Below are positions 1 to 7,698 of a stretch of 9,862 nucleotides of DNA, piece by piece (the first letter of the stretch is position 1; each line of letters opens with the position of its first letter). Location of the stretch: contig JANTGQ010000036.1 of NCBI GenBank assembly GCA_024762845.1, positions 1 to 9,862 on the forward strand. Reading direction: 5' to 3'. The notes below the pieces were generated by a model. The model worked only from the letters and a program-made list of their open reading frames with translations, was not told the DNA's origin and searched no databases. Origin of the DNA: Nitratifractor sp. (lineage in GTDB: Bacteria; Campylobacterota; Campylobacteria; Campylobacterales; Sulfurovaceae). The position numbers were made by a program, and so were the translations under genes.

Positions 1-1030
1 ACCACTTTACAAACTCAGTAACTCCATCTTCAAGTGAAGTTGCAGGCTTATAATCAAACTCCTCCATCAACCCACTCACATCTGCATATGTCGATACCAC
101 ATCGCCATCTTGCAGTGGCATATAGTTTTTCTCTGCCACTTTTCCAAGTGCCTGCTCGAGAGTCTCAATAAACTCCATTAGCGAAACCGGAGCATTATTC
201 CCTATATTATAGAGCCGATAAGGGGCAGCTGATGAAGCAATATCAGGATTCTTAGAATCCCACTGCTCGTTTGGTTTCGCAGGATTGTCAATTACTTTTA
301 CAACTCCCTCTATAATATCATCAATGTAGGTAAAGTCACGGCTCATTTTGCCATTATTAAAGACTTTAATCGCTCTATTATTTAAGATTGCATCACTAAA
401 GAGCATTGGTGCCATATCGGGTCTTCCCCATGGTCCATAGACGGTAAAGAAGCGCAGCCCCGTAGTTGCAATACCGTAGAGATGTGCATAGGTGTGTGCC
501 ATCATCTCATTACTCTTTTTAGTTGCAGCATAGAGGCTTATGGGATGCTCACTCTTGTCGCTTGTTTTAAATGGTTGTGACTCATTTAAACCATATACAG
601 AGCTACTCGATGCGTAACAGAGGTTTTTTACCCTGTAGTGGCGACACCCCTCTAAGATATTTAAAAAACCAACAACATTACTCTGCACATAGGCATGTGG
701 ATTCTCCAAAGAGTAGCGTACGCCCGCCTGCGCAGCCAAATTAACTACGGCATCAAACTGCTCTTGAGAAAATATCTTCTCTACAAGTTCTCGATCGGCT
801 AAGTCTGCCTGATAAAAAGTGTGTTTACCAAAGAGAGTAGAGCTAGTTTTAGCACCCAACTCAATATCATCTCTTCGGATACCAAGCGCTCTTAATCTCC
901 CATACTTTAACGCTACATCATAGTAGTCATTAATGTTATCTAAGCCAACTACCTCATCACCACGCTCTAGAAGCCTTTTTGTCAAGTGGTAGCCAATAAA
1001 TCCGGCACTTCCGGTTACTAAAACTTTCAC
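1..1030 (-). CDS. UDP-glucuronate 4-epimerase (NAD-dependent epimerase/dehydratase), 3' end cut by window edge
   Basis: Extended short-chain dehydrogenase/reductase expected to interconvert UDP-glucuronate and UDP-galacturonate in the cytoplasm. 343 codons are visible and the family is about 350 residues, so only a few C-terminal residues are missing. Seen: the Rossmann glycine motif TGSAGFIG (6-13), NLAAQAGVRYS (97-107), ASSSSVYG (140-147), the catalytic pair Y167 and K171 in SLYAATKKSN, and FTVYGPWGRPDMA (195-207), all typical of the CapI/LpsL UDP-glucuronate epimerase group. The start is GTG at 1030, giving MKVLVTGSAG. No clear Shine-Dalgarno precedes it, and it begins 5 bp after the UDP-glucose dehydrogenase stop, so translational coupling is likely. 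The preceding gene makes its presumed substrate, which supports the substrate call. Another UDP-sugar epimerase activity cannot be excluded from sequence alone. Confidence 0.88.
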   Translation of the reverse strand, partial: MKVLVTGSAGFIGYHLTKRLLERGDEVVGLDNINDYYDVALKYGRLRALGIRRDDIELGAKTSSTLFGKHTFYQADLADRELVEKIFSQEQFDAVVNLAAQAGVRYSLENPHAYVQSNVVGFLNILEGCRHYRVKNLCYASSSSVYGLNESQPFKTSDKSEHPISLYAATKKSNEMMAHTYAHLYGIATTGLRFFTVYGPWGRPDMAPMLFSDAILNNRAIKVFNNGKMSRDFTYIDDIIEGVVKVIDNPAKPNEQWDSKNPDIASSAAPYRLYNIGNNAPVSLMEFIETLEQALGKVAEKNYMPLQDGDVVSTYADVSGLMEEFDYKPATSLEDGVTEFVKW

Positions 1031-1035
1031 TTTCG

Positions 1036-2226
1036 CTACTTGTCGCTATTAAAGATATCCCGAGTAAAGACTTTCTCTTGTACACTTAATAAATCGCTGC
1101 TTAATCGATTCGCTACAATAACATCTGCACGCTCTTTAAAGCTTTCAAAATCTTTAACAACCTCTGAGTTAAAGAATTGCTCATCTTTTAGAGCCGGCTC
1201 ATAGACAACAACCTCTATTCCCTTAGCTTTCAAGCGCTTCATAATCCCCTGAATTGCCGAGCTTCTAAAGTTATCACTCCCCTCTTTCATCACAAGGCGG
1301 TAAATTCCTACAACACCATCACCAAACTTACCCTGCTCTTTTAGTCTCTCGATAATCGAATCACTAATAAAATCTTTACGCGTTCTGTTGGCATTTACAA
1401 TTGCCTCCATCAAGTTATTTGGGATATCATTATAGTTTGCAAGCAGCTGTTTTGTATCTTTTGGCAAGCAGTAACCACCATACCCAAAGCTTGGGTTATT
1501 ATAGTGTGTGCCAATTCGTGGGTCAAGCCCCACGCCTTTAATAATCTGCTCAGTATTTAAATTGTGTGCCATACAGTAGCTGTCAAGTTCATTGAAGTAT
1601 GCTACTCGCATCGCAAGGTATGTGTTCGCGAAGAGTTTAATCGCCTCTGCCTCTGTAGAGTCGGTAAAGAGCGTTGGGATATCCTCTTTAATAGCCCCCT
1701 CTTGCAAGAGTTTTGCAAACTGCTCTGCACGTTCGCTCTTCTCTCCAACAATTATCCGGCTTGGGTGCAAATTGTCATACAGCGCACACCCTTCTCTTAA
1801 AAACTCTGGTGAAAATATAATATTTTCTGTACCAAACTGCTCTCGTACACTTTTGGTATAGCCAACCGGAATAGTCGATTTTATAACCATAGTGGCATCC
1901 GGGTTAATTGCCAAAATATCAGCAATCACAGCCTCAATACTCTTGGTATTAAAGTAGTTTGTCTGAGGGTCATAATCTGTAGGTGTAGCTATTATTATAA
2001 AAGTGGCATCTTTATATGCTTCTTCTTTATCAAGCGTTGCTTTAAAATTGATATCATCTCGTTGCAAAAAAGACTCAATTTCACTATCTTCTATCGGTGA
2101 GACTCTCTTATTAAGCATCTCCACCTTCTCTTCTACAATATCGAGTGCTACAACCTCATTATTCTGTGCCAAGAGTAAACCATTTGATAACCCTACGTAC
2201 CCTGTACCCGCAATTGCTATTTTCAC
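1036..2226 (-). CDS. ugd: UDP-glucose 6-dehydrogenase
   Basis: Oxidises UDP-glucose to UDP-glucuronate with two NAD+, in the cytoplasm. The 396 residues match the short enterobacterial-type Ugd (about 390) rather than the roughly 440-residue form. Seen: N-terminal NAD fold GTGYVGL (7-13) with D29 ending the second strand, IIATPTDYD (78-86), STIPVGYT (117-124), SPEFLREG (139-146), the central helix region EAIKLFANTYLAMR (194-207), and the active-site loop FGYGGYCLPKDTKQL with catalytic C253, K256 and D257. The C-terminal UDP-binding domain follows. The start is GTG at 2226 (MKIAIAGTGY), with AAAGG about 9 nt upstream. It lies 67 bp after galU, which makes its substrate, and 5 bp before the epimerase that would use its product. 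A possible -10 box lies in the gap before it. Confidence 0.95.
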   Translation of the reverse strand: MKIAIAGTGYVGLSNGLLLAQNNEVVALDIVEEKVEMLNKRVSPIEDSEIESFLQRDDINFKATLDKEEAYKDATFIIIATPTDYDPQTNYFNTKSIEAVIADILAINPDATMVIKSTIPVGYTKSVREQFGTENIIFSPEFLREGCALYDNLHPSRIIVGEKSERAEQFAKLLQEGAIKEDIPTLFTDSTEAEAIKLFANTYLAMRVAYFNELDSYCMAHNLNTEQIIKGVGLDPRIGTHYNNPSFGYGGYCLPKDTKQLLANYNDIPNNLMEAIVNANRTRKDFISDSIIERLKEQGKFGDGVVGIYRLVMKEGSDNFRSSAIQGIMKRLKAKGIEVVVYEPALKDEQFFNSEVVKDFESFKERADVIVANRLSSDLLSVQEKVFTRDIFNSDK

Positions 2227-2256
2227 TTATCTGCCTTTGCCAAAAAATCTAAGGGT

Positions 2257-2262
2257 ATTGTA
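2257..2262 (-). promoter_or_regulatory. Possible -10 box upstream of ugd
   Basis: In the 67-bp gap between galU and ugd the minus strand reads TACAAT, about 31 bp before the GTG start. No -35 hexamer lies at the right distance. Campylobacterota vegetative promoters often lack a conserved -35, so an internal promoter for ugd and the epimerase is possible, but the evidence is weak. No terminator-like hairpin is visible in the gap. Confidence 0.28.
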
Positions 2263-2293
2263 ACTTAATTTTACTTTTGAACCGTTTTCTTTG

Positions 2294-3124
2294 CTACTTA
2301 CAACTCTTCTCATAAAACCAGTTTGTAGCTTTTACGAATCCATCTACACTCCCGCAGTCAAAACGCTCGCCTTCAAACTTATATCCAATAACTCGCCCTT
2401 TTTGTGCAAGTGCCATCAATGCATCTGTAATCTGTATCTCGCCACCAAGCCCCGGTTTTGTCTCTCTAATTGCATCAAATATCTCAGGTGCCAGGATGTA
2501 GCGCCCAATAATTGCCAAATTGCTTGGAGCCTCTTCAACTTTTGGCTTCTCCACCATATTACTGAGTCTATAGATATTATCACTCTGATCAATGAGCTTC
2601 CCTTCAATCACACCATACTTATAGGTCTCATCCATCGGCACCTCTTGTAGCGCAACTATAGAGCAGTTATATCTCTCATACATCTCAACCATCTGTTTCA
2701 GTACGCTATCACCCTCTCCATTGTCACAAAGGTCATCCGCCAAAATTACGGCAAATGGCTCATTCCCAATAAGTGTCTCACCTGTTAAAATTGCATGTCC
2801 AAGACCCTTCATCTCTTTTTGTCGCGTGTAGGTAAATTGGCAAGAGTTAATAACCTCTCTAATCTCACTTAAAAATGGCTCTTTGCTTGTCCCTTTAATC
2901 TGGTGCTCTAGCTCATAACTAATATCAAAATGGTCCTCAATAGCTCTCTTCCCACGACCGGTTACAATAGCCATTGTATTACACCCTGCACTTATCGCCT
3001 CTTCAACACCATACTGAATAAGAGGTTTTGTAAGTACCGGTAACATCTCTTTTGGGGTCGCTTTTGTTGCAGGTAAAAACCTTGTTCCATAACCTGCTGC
3101 TGGGAATAAACACTTTCTAATCAC
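2294..3124 (-). CDS. galU: UTP-glucose-1-phosphate uridylyltransferase
   Basis: Makes UDP-glucose and pyrophosphate from UTP and glucose-1-phosphate. The 276 residues fit the bacterial GalU family (about 270-300). Seen: N-terminal nucleotide-binding signature FPAAGYGTRFLPATKATPKE (7-26), MLPVLTKPLIQYGVEEA (27-43), TGRGKRAIEDHFD (55-67), AVILADDLCD with the metal-binding aspartates, MVEKPKVEEAPSNLAIIGRY, GGEIQITDA, and GYKFEGERFDCGSVDGFVKA near the C terminus. The start is GTG at 3124, giving MIRKCLFPAAGYG, with AAGGA 7 nt upstream. It overlaps the end of pgi by 8 bp, so the two are co-transcribed and probably translationally coupled. It takes glucose-1-phosphate from the upstream mutase and feeds the downstream dehydrogenase. 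Confidence 0.96.
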   Translation of the reverse strand: MIRKCLFPAAGYGTRFLPATKATPKEMLPVLTKPLIQYGVEEAISAGCNTMAIVTGRGKRAIEDHFDISYELEHQIKGTSKEPFLSEIREVINSCQFTYTRQKEMKGLGHAILTGETLIGNEPFAVILADDLCDNGEGDSVLKQMVEMYERYNCSIVALQEVPMDETYKYGVIEGKLIDQSDNIYRLSNMVEKPKVEEAPSNLAIIGRYILAPEIFDAIRETKPGLGGEIQITDALMALAQKGRVIGYKFEGERFDCGSVDGFVKATNWFYEKSCK

Positions 3125-4349
3125 TTTTTTTCCTTTGTTGTAGTTTCTCTTTTAAAATTATTTTACCCGCTTCAACACCCGGCTGGTCATAGGTGTTTAC
3201 ATCTATCAACTCTCCAACAAGCGATGTCAAGAGCTCATAGTAGTAGATAAGCTCTCCCATACTCGCCTCATCAACTCTGTCGATTATAATCTCATCTATT
3301 GGAATATCTCCCTCCTCTAGCAGTGCCTCTAGCACCGACTGGCTCTGCATAGAGATTAATTCACTAAACTTCACACCATTTAAGAGATCCATCTCCTCAA
3401 GATACTCCAAAGAGATATCTGGAATCTCAAGCTCATTTTGGAAATCTGCAATCTCGATAAATGTAATAGATTTATCTCGTGTCCCCTCCATAATCAACTG
3501 CAAAAAGGAGTGCTGATCTTTAGGACCAATCAATCCAATTGGTGTCAAACCGACATTAAATGCACTATTACGCTGTTTCTTTCCAAGACTCTCACCCCAC
3601 AGCTGCACATACCACTGAATAAAGTAACGCATAGTTTCACTATAGGCAAAGAGGCAGTTTATATTGTAAATAGCATGGTTTTTTGCATAAAAAGAGGCTT
3701 TATTCACAAGTAACTCTTTTATATAGCCATCATTAAAAAAGCTCTCTTTAATCTTGGCAGCACCCCGTAGCAGCGCCACAATATCCACCCCGCTTAGTGC
3801 TAACGGCAGCAAACCAACAACACTCAAAACCGAAAAACGTCCACCAACACTCTCTTGCAGATGAAATCTATTAATCCCAACACTCTTGGCAAACTTATCA
3901 AGCTTCGAGCCATCTTCGCTAATAAAAGTATAGCGCTCACTCGAACTATCCAAGCTATAGATATATTTAAAAATAGCCATCGTCTCAACTGTTGTACCAG
4001 ATTTACTAATTACCAAAACATGGCACTTTTCCATATCGATCTTCTCTAATTGACTCTCGATATTAATAGGATCAGTCGACTCAAAAAAGTAGAGTCGTCT
4101 CTGCAACTTCTTTACCGGCTTTAAAAACTCATAGACAGCCTTCGCTCCCAAAGAGCTCCCGCCTATTCCAATAACAGCAACTGTCTCTATGCTCTTATCG
4201 AGACTCTGCGCATACTCCACTATTGCAGATGTATCCTGATCTGGTAGCTTATAGTAGCCAATCTCCTCCTGCTCTTTTGCAATCTTCTCCAAAAGCGATT
4301 TACGCTCTTTACTTAATAGATGCTCTTCAAATTTCAGCTTACTCTTCAT
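3117..4349 (-). CDS. pgi: Glucose-6-phosphate isomerase, short form
   Basis: Interconverts fructose-6-phosphate and glucose-6-phosphate. Its 410 residues match the Campylobacter-type Pgi and are well below the roughly 550-residue enterobacterial form. Seen: first sugar-isomerase domain with GIGGSSLGAKAVYEF (61-75), SKSGTTVET (115-123) and GGRFSVLS (169-176); second domain with WGESLGKK (251-258, E253 likely catalytic), GLTPIGLIGPKDQHSFLQL (267-285, H280), and the C-terminal signature NTYDQPGVEAGK ending in the expected catalytic lysine K396. The ATG at 4349 overlaps the mutase stop as ATGA, with AAGGAG 5 nt upstream; its 3' end overlaps galU by 8 bp. In this cluster it probably supplies glucose-6-phosphate made by gluconeogenesis for nucleotide-sugar synthesis. 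That direction of flux is inferred. Confidence 0.96.
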   Translation of the reverse strand: MKSKLKFEEHLLSKERKSLLEKIAKEQEEIGYYKLPDQDTSAIVEYAQSLDKSIETVAVIGIGGSSLGAKAVYEFLKPVKKLQRRLYFFESTDPINIESQLEKIDMEKCHVLVISKSGTTVETMAIFKYIYSLDSSSERYTFISEDGSKLDKFAKSVGINRFHLQESVGGRFSVLSVVGLLPLALSGVDIVALLRGAAKIKESFFNDGYIKELLVNKASFYAKNHAIYNINCLFAYSETMRYFIQWYVQLWGESLGKKQRNSAFNVGLTPIGLIGPKDQHSFLQLIMEGTRDKSITFIEIADFQNELEIPDISLEYLEEMDLLNGVKFSELISMQSQSVLEALLEEGDIPIDEIIIDRVDEASMGELIYYYELLTSLVGELIDVNTYDQPGVEAGKIILKEKLQQRKKSD

Positions 4350-5791
4350 TCAGACTCCTTCAAAAGCTCTTTGGCTTTTGCTATCACGCCATTTACTTGC
4401 TCTTCATATAGTTTCGCCAACGATGCATCGGTAGACTCAAAACGTGTTACCAAAAGTGGCGTTGTATTACTTGCACGCACCAATCCCCAGCCGTGCTCAA
4501 AATTAATACGCACTCCATCAACATCAATCAAACTCTTAATAGCCGGAAAATCCTCTGATGGGTGCTCTAGTAACTCTTTTACCTTATCTACAAGTGCAAA
4601 CTTCTCTTTATCAGTTGTTTCAACTTTTATCTCTTCAGTAGAGTAAACCTTTGGCAGCGCTTCTATTTCTCTGTCAAAATCTACACCCTTTTGCATAAGT
4701 TCAAGTGCGCGAAGCGTTGCATAGATAGCATCATCATATCCAAAGTACCGATGTTTAAAGAAGATATGCCCACTCACTTCACACGCCAAATCTGCACTGA
4801 GCTCTCGCATTTTCACCTTTAGGTTCGAGTGCCCAGTCTTATACATTACCGCTTTACACCCTCTTCTCTCTAGCTCATCATACATCACTTGCGAGCACTT
4901 TACCTCTCCAATAACCGTTGGCTGCTCCATCCCCATTGCAAAGAGCAGTGCCATCTGGTCACCCTTGATATTATGCTTTTTCGTCAAAATCGCAATTCTA
5001 TCTGCATCGCCATCGTAGGCAAATCCAATATCCCCCTCTTTTGCCAAGAGCGCTTTAATATCAGCCAAGTTCTTCTCTACCGAAGGGTCGGGGTGGTGGT
5101 TTGGAAAGCTTCCGTCAGGCTCACAGTAGAGCCCTTTGTAGTTTAACTCCAGGGCATCAAATATGTCATTTATAACAGTTCCGGCAACCCCATTTCCGCA
5201 ATCAAGAATAATTCTCGTCTCCATCCCTTTGAGAGCTGCAAACTCTTTAACCATATAGTCGATATAGAGACTCTTAACATCGACCTCTTCACGTTTCGTA
5301 TCGGTCGCAACCTCCATGCCCGCATTTTCCACAATCTCATCGCCCAAAGCATAGATATCATCACCAAAAAATGGCTTTTTATCAATAGTTATCTTAAAAC
5401 CGTTATACTCACTTGGATTATGCGAACCCGTAATCATAATAGAGCCATCAATTGTACTGCTTCTATCTGATGCTGCTTGCAAAATCGCAGACTCTTTAGG
5501 CAGCATACTCTCCAAGCTTTGGTAGTTACTAAAGTAGTTTACAGGTGTTGCCACCATCCCCATATCAATAACCTTGCAGCCAGCTGCATTTAAGCCGGAG
5601 ACAAGATAATCTCTTAATATTGGCGAATGCTCTCTTGCATCATACCCTACAGAGACTATCTTCTCTCCACCAACTCTTTTTCCTAAAAAATAGCCAATAA
5701 GCTTTACCGACTGCTCATTAAGATCATTCTTGTAAATACCCCGTATATCATACTCTCTAAAAATAGAACTGTTAATTGCACTCACACCCAT
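4346..5791 (-). CDS. Phosphomannomutase/phosphoglucomutase (AlgC/ManB type)
   Basis: Alpha-D-phosphohexomutase that moves phosphate between C6 and C1 of glucose or mannose. In this cluster the step needed is glucose-6-phosphate to glucose-1-phosphate, and no other phosphoglucomutase is present here. Seen in 481 residues: N-terminal FREYDIRGIY (11-20), phosphoserine loop TGSHNPSEYNGFK (121-133) with S123, metal loop DGDAD (260-264), sugar-binding EVSGH (338-342), and phosphate-binding RASNTTP (439-445) in the C-terminal domain. Residues about 90-113 form an extra segment just before the phosphoserine loop compared with Helicobacter-type homologues as I recall them. The start is uncertain: ATG at 5791 has AAAGG only 1 nt away, whereas GTG at 5785 (codon 3) has the same AAAGG at 7 nt and is probably the real start. 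The stop overlaps pgi by ATGA. A good promoter lies just upstream. Confidence 0.94.
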   Translation of the reverse strand: MGVSAINSSIFREYDIRGIYKNDLNEQSVKLIGYFLGKRVGGEKIVSVGYDAREHSPILRDYLVSGLNAAGCKVIDMGMVATPVNYFSNYQSLESMLPKESAILQAASDRSSTIDGSIMITGSHNPSEYNGFKITIDKKPFFGDDIYALGDEIVENAGMEVATDTKREEVDVKSLYIDYMVKEFAALKGMETRIILDCGNGVAGTVINDIFDALELNYKGLYCEPDGSFPNHHPDPSVEKNLADIKALLAKEGDIGFAYDGDADRIAILTKKHNIKGDQMALLFAMGMEQPTVIGEVKCSQVMYDELERRGCKAVMYKTGHSNLKVKMRELSADLACEVSGHIFFKHRYFGYDDAIYATLRALELMQKGVDFDREIEALPKVYSTEEIKVETTDKEKFALVDKVKELLEHPSEDFPAIKSLIDVDGVRINFEHGWGLVRASNTTPLLVTRFESTDASLAKLYEEQVNGVIAKAKELLKESE

Positions 5792-5792
5792 A

Positions 5793-5797
5793 CCTTT
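5793..5797 (-). promoter_or_regulatory. Shine-Dalgarno AAAGG that decides the mutase start
   Basis: The only purine-rich stretch before the phosphohexomutase is AAAGG. It is 1 nt from the upstream ATG (5791) but 7 nt from the in-frame GTG (5785). Normal spacing favours the GTG, shortening the protein by two residues. Confidence 0.55.
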
Positions 5798-5817
5798 AAA
5801 TTTTATTCATCGCTAAA

Positions 5818-5846
5818 ATTATACACTAAATATTATCACTATCCAA
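5818..5846 (-). promoter_or_regulatory. Sigma-70-type promoter for the nucleotide-sugar operon
   Basis: The minus strand shows TTGGAT (5841-5846), a 17-bp spacer and a perfect TATAAT (5818-5823) preceded by TG, close to an extended -10. The expected transcript start is near 5811, about 20-26 nt before the mutase start. The -35 box sits immediately after the esterase stop codon. It probably drives the mutase, pgi, galU, ugd and epimerase genes. Confidence 0.68.
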
Positions 5847-5849
5847 ACT

Positions 5850-6410
5850 TTAACTGAGTAAAAATTGCTCAATTATCTCAAAATGGCGTTCTACCCCCTC
5901 GAAACTGTGTGTACCTCCCTCTTCTATAATACTCTTCGCATTTGGCAAAAGTTCCAAACTCTCTTTATAATCTATTATATCATCTCCCGTTTGTAGCAGC
6001 AACATAATGCTCTTCTGGTCTACATCAGTCGCTATATACTCTTCTAACATCTTTAAGTGTTGGTCATTCCACTCAAATTTACTTAAATCGTAGTAGTTGT
6101 TTGCAAAACCGCTAATGTGACGCTTAAGGGTAGATGGTGCATAGAGTGCCGGGTTAATCAAAACAGCTTTGGTACTATATAGTTTTGCAAGGTAAAGGGC
6201 ATAAAAACCACCCAAAGAGGAGCCTATAAAACGCGGATTTTGACAATTTTCGGCAATCTCTTTAAGTGTCTCTACTGCAAGCTTGGGTACATACGAGAGG
6301 CTTGGTGCCAAAAAGCGCACACTCTTTTGCTTAAAATAGTCCCGAAAAAGCATCGCCTTTCCACCAAAACCAGAACTCCCAAAGCCATGAATATAAATTA
6401 TACTCTGCAC
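5850..6410 (-). CDS. YqiA/YcfP-like alpha/beta-hydrolase (putative esterase)
   Basis: Small single-domain alpha/beta hydrolase of the UPF0227 (YqiA/YcfP) esterase family; 186 residues is the usual family length. Seen: N-terminal strand and oxyanion segment IIYIHGFGSSGFGGKA (4-19), nucleophile elbow IGSSLGGFYA (62-71) with S65 as likely nucleophile, LLLQTGDDIIDY (137-148) carrying the acid D143 or D144, and GGTHSFEG (165-172) with H168. There is no signal peptide, so it is cytoplasmic. The natural substrate is unknown; relatives hydrolyse short acyl or thioester substrates in vitro. The start is GTG at 6410, with GGAG 8 nt upstream overlapping the end of the outer-membrane protein gene, whose stop is only 15 bp before. 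Probably co-transcribed with that gene. Confidence 0.82.
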   Translation of the reverse strand: MQSIIYIHGFGSSGFGGKAMLFRDYFKQKSVRFLAPSLSYVPKLAVETLKEIAENCQNPRFIGSSLGGFYALYLAKLYSTKAVLINPALYAPSTLKRHISGFANNYYDLSKFEWNDQHLKMLEEYIATDVDQKSIMLLLQTGDDIIDYKESLELLPNAKSIIEEGGTHSFEGVERHFEIIEQFLLS

Positions 6411-6425
6411 CCTCTTGTCTCCACT

Positions 6426-7649
6426 CTAAAATTTATATCTAAATCCTGCAGTTACAAGGTACGCCCCACCCTTATCAAAGGTACCGATTATCCCGCCTTT
6501 TGTCTGCACTTTGCGCTTCTTCTTATGGTCATACAGTACTCCCAAACCCCAACCCAGGTTTTCACTCTGCTGATAGTAGAACCCAGCCGAAAATATATGG
6601 GCATCGCTATCAGGAAGTTCATAACTTACATAAGCATCTTTAATCGGGCTCTCATCATAGCTATATCCCGCCATCAATGTCAATTTATCACTGTAGCGAT
6701 ACTGCAAACCGACCCTAAAGGTATTGGTATCCTTCCAGAGCTTAGGAGTTTTTGCATCAAAGCTTGCCAATTGTGCAGGCAGAGGCTTATCGTAATTAAA
6801 GTCTAAATATTTATAACTGCTCCAAAAAGTTCGCTCATACACAAGCTCTAGCGTAAATTTATCTATATCTTTCGAAACCGCTAAGGTAAGAGCAGCTGGC
6901 AGATAGACATCTACATTGGCTTTGTAACCGAGACTCATAGGGCCCAAACCAAACGTAGCATCTCCCTCTAGCGACATCTTTATCTTCGAGCGGTAGGTCG
7001 CAGCCAAATTGACCCCATTCTCCAGATGCAGAGCGGCAGCTACATTAAAGCCGTAGTCGAAACTGTCTCCATCCATATCTCTTTTAATTGGCTTACCAAT
7101 CAATGTGCCATCATTCGCAACCTCGCCCTTACTATAAAGAATATCAGCCCCAACACTCAACGCCAAAATATCGTTTACCTTATATGTTACAGATGGGTTA
7201 ATAAGCACTGTTGTCAAATCAAACTTTTGGGCAAAAAGCTTTTGAACCGGGCTCTCCCAGCGCTTCACTAATCCACCTGGGACTACAACACTCAGACCAT
7301 AACGCCATGCACCATACGCCTTTGATACGTAATGTAGATTTGGCAAAAATGCATTTTCGACCTTAGTAGAAGCAGTTGCCGGCACCACCGCACCACTTGC
7401 AAACATTTGTGTTCCACTATACTCAATTGCCGGTAGATGCACCACAGTTAATCCACCCTCAAGATATTGACTCTCGCTATCTAAAAAAGCACTGTTTGCA
7501 CTGTTATAATATGCACAATCGCCACCATCACACGCTGCAACATTTGCAGCACCAAGTGCCGTCCCTTTCAAGGAGACCTCCGGCAACTTATAAGCTGCTC
7601 CAAACAATACCCCTGCACCTACTAACGATAATAAAATAACCTTTTTCAC
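6426..7649 (-). CDS. OmpP1/FadL/TodX-family outer-membrane transport protein
   Basis: Beta-barrel outer-membrane protein of the FadL/TodX family, which carries hydrophobic molecules such as fatty acids or aromatics across the outer membrane; the substrate here is unknown. With the GTG start at 7649 it has 407 residues: signal peptide MKKVILLSLVGAGVLFGA (1-18, cleavage predicted near A18-A19), an N-terminal hatch-like segment YKLPEVSLKGTALGAANVAA with the NSANSAF motif (49-55), then alternating amphipathic strands ending in GFRYKF with the C-terminal phenylalanine typical of BamA substrates. C40 and C45 (CDGGDC) could form a disulfide in the hatch region. The frame stays open to 7718, but that adds 23 residues that spoil the signal peptide and overlap glnB; a strong Shine-Dalgarno fixes the GTG. 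It lies 49 bp after glnB and 15 bp before the esterase. Confidence 0.88.
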   Translation of the reverse strand: MKKVILLSLVGAGVLFGAAYKLPEVSLKGTALGAANVAACDGGDCAYYNSANSAFLDSESQYLEGGLTVVHLPAIEYSGTQMFASGAVVPATASTKVENAFLPNLHYVSKAYGAWRYGLSVVVPGGLVKRWESPVQKLFAQKFDLTTVLINPSVTYKVNDILALSVGADILYSKGEVANDGTLIGKPIKRDMDGDSFDYGFNVAAALHLENGVNLAATYRSKIKMSLEGDATFGLGPMSLGYKANVDVYLPAALTLAVSKDIDKFTLELVYERTFWSSYKYLDFNYDKPLPAQLASFDAKTPKLWKDTNTFRVGLQYRYSDKLTLMAGYSYDESPIKDAYVSYELPDSDAHIFSAGFYYQQSENLGWGLGVLYDHKKKRKVQTKGGIIGTFDKGGAYLVTAGFRYKF

Positions 7650-7655
7650 AACTCT

Positions 7656-7663
7656 CCTCCTTT
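7656..7663 (-). promoter_or_regulatory. Strong ribosome binding site fixing the OmpP1 start
   Basis: The minus strand reads AAAGGAGG, 6 nt before GTG at 7649. It marks the start that gives a clean signal peptide, in preference to the ATG at 7718 that overlaps glnB. Confidence 0.85.
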
Positions 7664-7672
7664 GATTACTCC

Positions 7673-7689
7673 ACCAACCAATAGTTGGT
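7673..7689. repeat. Short inverted repeat between glnB and the OmpP1-family gene
   Basis: Perfect 6-bp arms ACCAAC and GTTGGT separated by 5 bp, 10 bp after the glnB stop on the minus strand. No T-run follows, so it is not a classical terminator. It could be a weak attenuator, an RNA processing or stability hairpin, or chance. Confidence 0.35.
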
Positions 7690-7698
7690 ACCCATAAA

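Noticed and set aside
6240..6806. 188-codon plus-strand ORF opposite the esterase and OmpP1-family genes
   Set aside because: It is antisense to two genes with clear family motifs and its translation shows no domain; it is a shadow frame.
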